A DNA stretch of 64,000 bases from Acrocarpospora pleiomorpha (GTDB taxonomy: Bacteria; Actinomycetota; Actinomycetes; Streptosporangiales; Streptosporangiaceae): the NCBI RefSeq assembly GCF_009687885.1, contig NZ_BLAF01000062.1, forward strand, positions 1 through 64,000, read 5' to 3'. Within the stretch, counting starts at the first letter, position 1; every line of letters starts with the position of its first letter. This document shows positions 41,604-48,681 of this stretch, piece by piece. The notes under the pieces were generated by a model, which saw only the letters and a list, made by a program, of their open reading frames with translations, did not search any database and was not told the DNA's origin. Both the position numbers and the translations under genes were made by a program.

Positions 41604-42704
41604 ATGCCGTACGGTATGGGCGTGTTCGATGAACATCTCACGATCCAAACCGAACGCCTGATCTTGCGGCACTTCGGCCCGAGCGACGCGGCCCGCGTGC
41701 GGGCGATCGTCCAGGAAGGCAACCATTCGACCGCCCTGCCGCCCGGCGCTCCCGGCTACGCGGCGGGAATCGCGCAGTGGCTGTCCCATGGCGTACACGA
41801 ACTGCGTAAATCCGGTCAGGGCCTGCACCTGGCCATCGAAGCCGCAGGCGCCATCATCGGCGCGATCAGCCTCTTCAAAACCCACTGGGGGACAGGCACC
41901 ACCGAAGTGGGCTACGGCATACATCCCGACCATCGAGGACGTGGCTACGCCCCGGAAGCCGTACGCGGACTGGCCGAATGGGCGCTCGGACCCGCGCGCC
42001 TGCGCCGGATCGAGTTGCGCGCCACGATGGAGAACTCCGCGTCCATCCGGGTCGCGGAGAAAGCCGGATTCACCCGGGAAGGCGTGCTTCGCGGCGCCGG
42101 ATTCGAGGACGACGGCCCGCATGACGTCGTCGTCTTCGGCCTGCTGCGCGGCGAGACCGGCCCCACGTTCGGCGGACGCCTCGACAGCCCCCGCCTGATC
42201 CTGCGCCCTTTCGGCAAACGCGACGCCTTCGACCTGCTCGCGGCCGTCAAGGACGACGCCGAGATGACCCGCTGGATGCCGTGGGCTCCCGGCTACACCC
42301 TGGAACGTGCCCTCGACTGGTGCACCAGGCTGGCGCATTCCGATCGGGTCAACGGCCTGACATTCGCGCTCGAACCCCGCGATGGCGGGCGGCTGGCCGG
42401 TGCCGTCGGCGTGCACCGGGCCGACCAGGAGCGCGGCGACGTCGAGATCGGCTACTGGGTCTCACCATGGGCGCGCCGCCAGGGGTACGCCGCGGAAGCC
42501 ACCAAAACGGTGGCCGGCTGGCTGCTCGCGCAGGGGTACACGCGGGTGCAGCTGACCATCGCGACCGGGAACGTGGGCAGCCGCGCGGTCGCGCGACGGG
42601 CGGGTTTCACCGAAGAGGGGACCCTCCGGAAAGGCCTTCCGGTTCCGGGCGGACGCACCGATGCCATCCTCTACAGCCTGCTTCAGGACGAACTCCAACC
42701 TTAA
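41604..42704 (+). CDS. Tandem GNAT (RimJ/RimL-type) acetyltransferase
   Basis: This 366-residue protein contains two GNAT domains in a row. The first has EVGYGIHPDHRGRGYAPEAV and RIELRATMENSASIRVAEKA; the second has EIGYWVSPWARRQGYAAEAT and RVQLTIATGNVGSRAVARRA, each a full acetyl-CoA-binding motif A and B. Both are RimJ/RimL-like N-acetyltransferases. It follows lutC by 4 nt, but a lactate role is unlikely. Starts at 41604 (ATG) or 41622 (GTG) are possible; no strong ribosome site separates them. Confidence 0.88.
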   Translation: MPYGMGVFDEHLTIQTERLILRHFGPSDAARVRAIVQEGNHSTALPPGAPGYAAGIAQWLSHGVHELRKSGQGLHLAIEAAGAIIGAISLFKTHWGTGTTEVGYGIHPDHRGRGYAPEAVRGLAEWALGPARLRRIELRATMENSASIRVAEKAGFTREGVLRGAGFEDDGPHDVVVFGLLRGETGPTFGGRLDSPRLILRPFGKRDAFDLLAAVKDDAEMTRWMPWAPGYTLERALDWCTRLAHSDRVNGLTFALEPRDGGRLAGAVGVHRADQERGDVEIGYWVSPWARRQGYAAEATKTVAGWLLAQGYTRVQLTIATGNVGSRAVARRAGFTEEGTLRKGLPVPGGRTDAILYSLLQDELQP

Positions 42705-42783
42705 ATGACAGGTCAAGGATCCCCCATGGCCCAGTACCGTCCGCTATTGTCACGATCCGGACAAGGCATGGGAGATCGGTGAG

Positions 42784-43704
42784 ATGAAACCGCCGCTGGT
42801 GCTCATCGGGCACGGCACGCACGATGAGACGGGCGTCGCTGAATTCGGCCGTTTCGTGCACCGGCTGCGATGCCGGCTGGACGGCGTGGTCGCCGATGTG
42901 ACCGGCGGCTTCATCACCAAGGCCCGGCCGCCGCTGAGCGACTCGATCACCTCCCTGGTGGCCCGCGGCCACCACCACCTGATCGCGTTGCCGCTCAGCC
43001 TCACCAACGACCGGCGAGCCCTGGGCGACATTCCCGGCACGCTCGCGTTGGAGCAGGAACGGCACCCTACGCTCGGATACGACCTGGCACGTCCGCTCGG
43101 TCCGGACCCGCGTGTGCTCGAACTCCTCGCCGAACGTCTCGCCGACGCTCAGGCGGACATGCCCCATCTGGTACGGACCGAGCCCTTCCGCCTCACCGAC
43201 GAGGAGCCTGAGCGCATCACTCCTGGTGAGACCGCCATCGTCCTGGTGGGTCACGGTTCTACGAATGTGTCCGTGAACGCGGAGGTGCATCGGGTTTCCC
43301 GGCTCTTCTGGGAGACCCACGCGGCTGAGTTCCTGACCGTCGAGACCGCGTACGTGTCGCACGCTCGTCCCGGCGTTCCCGGCGGCCTGGAGCGCTGCCG
43401 CCGCCTCGGGGCGAAACGGGTGATCGTGCTGCCGTATCTGCTGTTCGCCGGGGGCGTGCTGGAGCGGATTTGGGCGCAGGCGCTCGCATATGGGGCCAAC
43501 CATGAGGGTATCGACATCCGGTGCGCCGAAGTCATCGGCGACTGCGAAGGACTGGCCGACGTGGTCATCGACCGCTACGAGGAAGCCCTCTCCGACGCGG
43601 CCGAATGGAGCGCCCGCCAGCGCGTGCAACAGGCCCTGACGGTCCAACGCTTCCCCCGCTCCCGCACCACAACCACCTACGCCGAAGAACCCACCCCGGT
43701 CTAA
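42784..43704 (+). CDS. cbiX: Sirohydrochlorin chelatase CbiX-like (two-domain)
   Basis: This 306-residue protein has two related CbiX halves. The first starts with LVLIGHGTHDETGVAEF, the second with AIVLVGHGSTNVSVNAEVHR; each supplies a His of the metal site, and VIVLPYLLFAGGVLERI is typical of the family. It should insert cobalt (or ferrous iron) into sirohydrochlorin for cobalamin or siroheme. The ATG at 42784 has GGAGATCGGTG ahead. It opens a cobalamin gene group with the cobC-like and cobT genes downstream. Confidence 0.9.
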   Translation: MKPPLVLIGHGTHDETGVAEFGRFVHRLRCRLDGVVADVTGGFITKARPPLSDSITSLVARGHHHLIALPLSLTNDRRALGDIPGTLALEQERHPTLGYDLARPLGPDPRVLELLAERLADAQADMPHLVRTEPFRLTDEEPERITPGETAIVLVGHGSTNVSVNAEVHRVSRLFWETHAAEFLTVETAYVSHARPGVPGGLERCRRLGAKRVIVLPYLLFAGGVLERIWAQALAYGANHEGIDIRCAEVIGDCEGLADVVIDRYEEALSDAAEWSARQRVQQALTVQRFPRSRTTTTYAEEPTPV

Positions 43705-43778
43705 GCCGGACGGGTGGGAGAACCCGGCAATCGCCACTCCGTGAGGTCCTGAGTAGGGGTGGGATATGGTCGCTGGTC

Positions 43779-44804
43779 GTGTCTGAATGGGTGGATTTGC
43801 GGCATCACGGGGATCGTGAGGTTGCGCCAGGGCTGGTGGATCTCGCGGTGAATGTGCGGCAAGGGATGCCGCCAGGATGGCTTGCGGACGTGGTGCGCGA
43901 TGCCGTCGGCGATCTCGCGGCTTATCCGTCCGGGGATCGGGCCAGGGCCGCGGTGGCGGAACGGCATGGGCGTGGTGTCGATGAGGTGCTGCTGACCGCT
44001 GGCGCGGCGGAGGCGTTCGTCCTGTTGGCGCGGGTGCTTCGGCCTCGGCGGGCGGTGGTGGTGCATCCGCAGTTCACCGAGCCGGAGGCCGCGCTGGCGG
44101 CTGCGGGGCATCGGGTGGAGCGGGTCATCCTGTCGGGCGCGTTCACGCTGGATCCCGAGCTGGTGCCGGACGACGCGGATCTGGTGATGGTCGGCAACCC
44201 GACAAATCCCACTTCGGTATCGCACCCGGTGCGGATTCTGCGGAGCCTTATCCGGCCAGGCCGGACGTTGGTGGTAGATGAGGCGTTCGCGGATTGCATC
44301 CCCGGAGAACCGGAGTCACTGGCATCAGTACAACTCCCCGGATTGATCGTGATCCGCAGCCTGACCAAGACCTGGGGACTGGCGGGGCTGCGGATCGGGT
44401 ACGTGCTCGCGGACGCCCCCACGATCGCCCAACTGGCGGAGGCCCAACCGCTCTGGGCCGTCTCCACACCGGCTCTGGCCGCGGCGGAAGCCTGCATGAC
44501 CCCTCGGGCGATCGCGGAAGCCGAAACGTGGGCCAGACAACTAGCCACAGACCGTAACTACCTGGTGTCCGGCCTACGGTCGCTGGGAGCGCACGTCATT
44601 CCCAACCCCCAAGCGTCATTCGTCTGCGTACGACTCCCCGCTGTGCGGTTGCCCTTACGCGAGAAGGGATTCGCCGTCCGCCGCGGCGACACGTTCCCCG
44701 GACTCGGCGAGGACTGGATCCGCATCGCCGTACGCGATCCGGACACCTCGGACGCGTTGCTCAAAGCATTGGAAGTCACAATGAACACGTCCCCCACGCG
44801 CTGA
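43779..44804 (+). CDS. Histidinol-phosphate aminotransferase-like CobC
   Basis: This 341-residue fold-type I PLP enzyme has the PLP-Lys in RSLTKTWGLAGLRIGY, the substrate segment MVGNPTNPTSV and VVDEAFAD. It matches the Rv2231c/CobC-type aminotransferases of actinobacterial cobalamin gene groups, which are related to the Salmonella threonine-phosphate decarboxylase CobD that makes aminopropanol phosphate. The location between cbiX and cobT supports that role. Whether it decarboxylates or transaminates cannot be told from sequence. The GTG at 43779 was chosen; a GTG at 43791 is also in frame. Confidence 0.82.
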   Translation: MSEWVDLRHHGDREVAPGLVDLAVNVRQGMPPGWLADVVRDAVGDLAAYPSGDRARAAVAERHGRGVDEVLLTAGAAEAFVLLARVLRPRRAVVVHPQFTEPEAALAAAGHRVERVILSGAFTLDPELVPDDADLVMVGNPTNPTSVSHPVRILRSLIRPGRTLVVDEAFADCIPGEPESLASVQLPGLIVIRSLTKTWGLAGLRIGYVLADAPTIAQLAEAQPLWAVSTPALAAAEACMTPRAIAEAETWARQLATDRNYLVSGLRSLGAHVIPNPQASFVCVRLPAVRLPLREKGFAVRRGDTFPGLGEDWIRIAVRDPDTSDALLKALEVTMNTSPTR

Positions 44805-44814
44805 GGAGTGCCCC

Positions 44815-46146
44815 GTGCCGAGCCGTACCCGACTGACCGAGACCATCGCGGCGATCAGCCCACCGGACGCGGCGGCGATGGCCGAGGCCAGAGCCCATCA
44901 GGACCGGCTCACCAAACCACGCGGATCACTCGGCGCCCTGGAGGACGTGGCCGTCCGGCTCGCCGGAATCGCCGCGCTCTCGCCGCCCCCACTCCCGGAA
45001 CCCGCCGCACTGGCCATTTTCGCCGCCGACCACGGCGTCCACGCGCAGGGCGTCAGCCCATGGCCGCAGGAGGTCACCACCCAAATGGTGGCCAACTTCC
45101 TCGCCGGCGGCGCCGTCGCGAACGCCTTCGCCGCCCAGGCGGGCATCTCGGTCACCGTCGTCGACGTCGGCGTCGCCACCGACCTGCCCCCCGCCCCCAA
45201 CCTCCTCATCCTCAAGACCGGGTACGGCACCGCGGACCTCTCCCAGGGCCCCGCCATGACCGAAGATCAGGCCCTGACCGCCCTCCACTCCGGCATCGAA
45301 ACAGCCACCACCTTGATCGCCAACGGCGCCCGCTGCCTCGTCACCGGCGACATGGGCATCGCCAACACCACCGCCTCAGCCGCCCTGATCTGCGCCTTCA
45401 CCGGCCGCGACCCCGCCGAGGTAACCGGCAGGGGAACCGGCATCGACGACGCCACCCTCCACCACAAAATCGCCGTCATCCGCCAGGCCCTGACAAAGAA
45501 CACGATCCTCGAAACTCCACCGACATCCGGTGACAGCCCTCAATCGCCACCCGCAGAACCCAAAACGCCAGCTCCTACCCCTCAGCCCGAAACCACAGCG
45601 CTTCCCCCCGCTGACGTGGCTGCCGCGGCGGTCCCACACGCTGCGTCCGTTCTTGGCAATGACGAGAGTGTGCTTTCGCATGTTCGCGCGGAGACCGGCG
45701 CGCTGCCACACTCTGGCGCCGATACTGCTGGGGCTCCCGACACTCGGGGCGAGATCACCGTAATGACTGGAGATCAGGCACGGGCCCTGCGCATTTTGGC
45801 GGCTGTCGGGGGTTTTGAGCACGCGGCGATTGCTGGGTTTGTACTTGGGGCCGCCGCGCAGCGCATTCCCGTCGTGCTGGACGGGGTGATCGCTGGAGCG
45901 GCGGCGCTGGTGGCGGCGGCTTTGGCGCCGGAAGCGGTCGGATACTGCGTCGCCGGACATCGCTCCGCCGAACCGGGACACACGGCGGCGCTGGAGTTCC
46001 TCGGCCTACGCCCACTCGTCGATCTCGAACTCCGGCTCGGCGAGGGCACCGGAGGACTGCTCGCCCACCCGCTGGTCGTCGCCGCAGCACGCGTCATGCA
46101 CGACGTCGCCACCTTCGACTCCGCTGGCGTTTCCGACAAAACGTGA
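44815..46146 (+). CDS. cobT: Nicotinate-nucleotide-dimethylbenzimidazole phosphoribosyltransferase with insertion
   Basis: This 443-residue protein makes alpha-ribazole phosphate, the lower ligand of cobalamin. Conserved parts are KPRGSLGALEDVAVRLAGI, ADHGVHAQGVSPWPQEVT, TGDMGIANTTASAAL, TGRGTGID and VVLDGVIAGAAALVAAAL, then GHRSAEPGH. The usual length is about 350 residues; here ~85 Pro/Thr/Ala-rich residues (about 232-315) separate VIRQAL from ILAAVGGFEHAAIAGF. The insertion is in frame and does not touch the motifs I can see. A GAGGAG site precedes the GTG. The gene follows cobC by 10 nt. Confidence 0.92.
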   Translation: MPSRTRLTETIAAISPPDAAAMAEARAHQDRLTKPRGSLGALEDVAVRLAGIAALSPPPLPEPAALAIFAADHGVHAQGVSPWPQEVTTQMVANFLAGGAVANAFAAQAGISVTVVDVGVATDLPPAPNLLILKTGYGTADLSQGPAMTEDQALTALHSGIETATTLIANGARCLVTGDMGIANTTASAALICAFTGRDPAEVTGRGTGIDDATLHHKIAVIRQALTKNTILETPPTSGDSPQSPPAEPKTPAPTPQPETTALPPADVAAAAVPHAASVLGNDESVLSHVRAETGALPHSGADTAGAPDTRGEITVMTGDQARALRILAAVGGFEHAAIAGFVLGAAAQRIPVVLDGVIAGAAALVAAALAPEAVGYCVAGHRSAEPGHTAALEFLGLRPLVDLELRLGEGTGGLLAHPLVVAAARVMHDVATFDSAGVSDKT

Positions 46147-46178
46147 GCGGCGAGTTCACCGACAGGAAGTGAATGCCC

Positions 46179-46290
46179 GAGGCTCATGACGTATGCGGAC
46201 AGCATCGTGAGGCTCATGGACGAGGGGGTGCGATGACTGTACGCCAGCGGACAGTCTCATGAGGTTCATGGTCGAAAGGATGCGATCGGG
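46179..46290. repeat. Short imperfect direct repeats
   Basis: GAGGCTCATG (or GAGGTTCATG) begins three similar stretches, at about 46179, 46209 and 46261. The last two run for 28 bases with 6 differences, 52 bp apart. They fill part of the ~210-bp gap between cobT and the ureohydrolase gene. No gene is seen there. Confidence 0.4.
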
Positions 46291-46355
46291 GCACATGTGG
46301 CTGTTGGTAGCTGGTGTCCGATCGGTGAATCAGGCCCAAGGTGGATGATGGCGGT

Positions 46356-47369
46356 ATGGCTAGGTATGGGCCCATGTTTGGGCCGGATATCACGTTTCTT
46401 GGTGTTGATCGCTGCGACCTGACCGATCCGAGTAGCTTCGCGGAAGCCGATGTCGTTATCGTCGGGGCGCCTTTCGACGGCGGCACCAGCAATCGGCCGG
46501 GCGCGCGGTTCGGACCGCAGGCGCTGCGGCAGGCGTGCTATCTGAGTCATGACGGATCCCGGCCGAGCATGGCCCTGCGCGTGGACGGCCTGAAAGACCT
46601 CAAAGTTCTCGACGCCGGTGATGTGGAGTGCTACTCGGGCGACCTCGAGAACTCGATCAAGGACATCGAGGCCGCCGTCTACACGATCGCCCAGTCCGGC
46701 GCGATTCCGGTGATCCTCGGCGGCGATCACACCATCGCGCTCCCGGACGCTCGTGGCGTCGCACGTCACCACGGCTTCGGCCGCATATCCATGATCCACT
46801 TTGACGCCCACGCCGACACCGGTGAGATCGAGTTCGGCCACCTCTACGGACACGGCCAGCCCATGCGCCGCCTGATCGAATCCGGTGCGATCCGCGGCGA
46901 CCGCTTCCTCCAGCTCGGCCTGCGCGGCTACTGGCCCGGCCCGGAAATCCTCAGCTGGATGGCCCAGCAGAACATGCGATCGTACGAAATGACGGAAATC
47001 GTCGCCCGAGGCCTCCCTGACTGCCTCACTGAGGCGTTCACGATCGCCCTGGACGACTGCGACGGGATCTTCCTCTCGGTCGACATCGACGTCTGCGACC
47101 CGGGCCACGCCCCCGGCACGGGCACCCCCGAACCCGGCGGCCTGACAGCCCGCGAACTCCTCGACACCGTTCGCCGCATTTGCTATGAATTGCCAGTCCT
47201 CGGCGTCGAGATCGTCGAGGTCGCTCCGCCGTACGATCACGCGGACATCACCGCCTTCCTCGGAAACCGTGTCGTCCTCGAAGCACTGTCCGCGATCGCC
47301 CGCCGGAGAGAGGTCGCCGCAGGAGGGGAGCCCTGGGATCCCAGGAAGCCCCTGCTTGAAGGCCGATAA
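46356..47369 (+). CDS. speB: Agmatinase/ureohydrolase-family protein
   Basis: This 337-residue ureohydrolase contains all binuclear Mn-binding motifs: GGDHTIALPD, IHFDAHADTG and SVDIDVCDPGHAPGTGTPEP then GG. It hydrolyses a guanidino compound to urea, for example agmatine to putrescine or guanidinobutyrate to GABA; SpeB-like enzymes of actinobacteria include several substrates, so the specificity is open. The ATG at 46356 begins MARYGPMFGPD; the GTG at 46341 is in frame. No arginine decarboxylase gene is nearby. Confidence 0.87.
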   Translation: MARYGPMFGPDITFLGVDRCDLTDPSSFAEADVVIVGAPFDGGTSNRPGARFGPQALRQACYLSHDGSRPSMALRVDGLKDLKVLDAGDVECYSGDLENSIKDIEAAVYTIAQSGAIPVILGGDHTIALPDARGVARHHGFGRISMIHFDAHADTGEIEFGHLYGHGQPMRRLIESGAIRGDRFLQLGLRGYWPGPEILSWMAQQNMRSYEMTEIVARGLPDCLTEAFTIALDDCDGIFLSVDIDVCDPGHAPGTGTPEPGGLTARELLDTVRRICYELPVLGVEIVEVAPPYDHADITAFLGNRVVLEALSAIARRREVAAGGEPWDPRKPLLEGR

Positions 47370-47448
47370 GGAGCATCTCGTAAGTGCCGTCACAGGTCAG
47401 GCGGTAGGTTTACCTCCTGACGGACCTGTGTTGACCCAATGGGGAGAG

Positions 47449-48681
47449 ATGGCGCCCTATCTGCTCGGATTGCGGCTCGACGGCCGGCGGGTGCTGGTCG
47501 TCGGAGGCGGACGTGTCGCCCAGCGGCGGGTGCCTGCGCTCCTGGACGCGGGGGCGTCGATCACCCTGGTCTCGCCGAGCGTCACCCCTGCCCTGGACGA
47601 CCTGATAGCCGACGGCCGTGTGGTCTGGGAGCGCAGGCCGTACCAGCCGGGGGACTGTGACGGAGCCTGGCTGGTGCACGCCTGCACCAGCAACCGCGAC
47701 GCCAACACCGCCATCGCCGCCGAGGCCGAAGCGAAACGCATCTGGTGCGTCCGCGCCGACGACAAGGACGCCTCCGCCGCCTGGACCCCGGCCAGTGGCC
47801 GGGTCGACGAGGTCAGCGTCGCGATCACCGCGGGTGGAGACCCACGCCGCGCCGTCGGCATCCGCGACGCCGTCGTCAGCGCACTCCGGGACGGTACGGT
47901 CGACGCCCGCCGCCACCGCACCAAACCGGTCGGCGTCGCCCTGATCGGCGGCGGCCCCGGCGACCCCGGGCTGATCTCGGTGCGCGGACGCCAGCTGCTG
48001 TCCCAGGCCGACGTGGTCGTGGCCGACCGCCTGGCCCCGCGCAGCCTGCTGGACGAACTGCCGCCCGACGTCGAGCTCATCGACGCGGCAAAGGTTCCGT
48101 ACGGGAGGTTCCTGTCCCAGGAGCGGATCAACGAGCTCCTCGTCGAGCATGCCAAAGCCGGGCGTTTCGTGGTCCGGCTCAAGGGCGGGGACCCGTTCGT
48201 CTTCGGGCGCGGCGGCGAGGAGATGATCGCGTGCGCGAAGGCGGGAGTGCCGGTCATCGTGGTGCCGGGAATCACCAGCGCGGTCGCGGTCCCCGCCGCG
48301 GCGGGGGTTCCGGTCACCCATCGGGGAGTGAGCCAGGACTTCCATGTCGTGTCCGTGCACGTGCCGCCGGGGCATCCTGAGTCGAGCGTCGACTGGAAGG
48401 GATTGGCGCGATCCCAGGGAACCCTGATACTTCTGATGGCGGTTGAACGTATCGCGGAGATCGCGGAAACTCTGCAAGGTGACGGACGTTCGCCGGAAAC
48501 TCCCGTAATGGTGGTACAGGACGGTACTCTTCCCACCCAGCGCACAGTAATCGCCACCTTGTCCACCGTGGCGGAGCGAGTGACCGCCGCCGGGCTTCGG
48601 CCCCCGGCGATCGTGATCGTCGGGGACGTCGTCGGAGTCGGCCAGGAGATTGAGATGGTGCGAGCGGAGCGGGTCCCGTGA
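47449..48681 (+). CDS. cysG: Fused precorrin-2 dehydrogenase/uroporphyrinogen-III methyltransferase
   Basis: This ~410-residue protein fuses an N-terminal precorrin-2 dehydrogenase Rossmann domain (RRVLVVGGGRVAQRRVPALL) to a C-terminal SAM-dependent uroporphyrinogen-III C-methyltransferase. The latter shows VALIGGGPGDPGLISVRG, DVVVADRL, VRLKGGDPFVFGRGGEE and PVTHRGVSQDFHVVS. It supplies precorrin-2 and sirohydrochlorin for both siroheme and cobalamin, fitting the cobalamin genes upstream. Start is ATG 47449 or GTG 47428; neither has ideal spacing. Its stop overlaps the start of the dynamin gene (GTGA), so these unrelated functions are translationally coupled. Confidence 0.9.
   Translation: MAPYLLGLRLDGRRVLVVGGGRVAQRRVPALLDAGASITLVSPSVTPALDDLIADGRVVWERRPYQPGDCDGAWLVHACTSNRDANTAIAAEAEAKRIWCVRADDKDASAAWTPASGRVDEVSVAITAGGDPRRAVGIRDAVVSALRDGTVDARRHRTKPVGVALIGGGPGDPGLISVRGRQLLSQADVVVADRLAPRSLLDELPPDVELIDAAKVPYGRFLSQERINELLVEHAKAGRFVVRLKGGDPFVFGRGGEEMIACAKAGVPVIVVPGITSAVAVPAAAGVPVTHRGVSQDFHVVSVHVPPGHPESSVDWKGLARSQGTLILLMAVERIAEIAETLQGDGRSPETPVMVVQDGTLPTQRTVIATLSTVAERVTAAGLRPPAIVIVGDVVGVGQEIEMVRAERVP

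Noticed and set aside
42705..42783. Cobalamin riboswitch before cbiX
   Set aside because: The 79-bp gap is too short for a full cobalamin riboswitch, and no B12-box-like pattern was seen.
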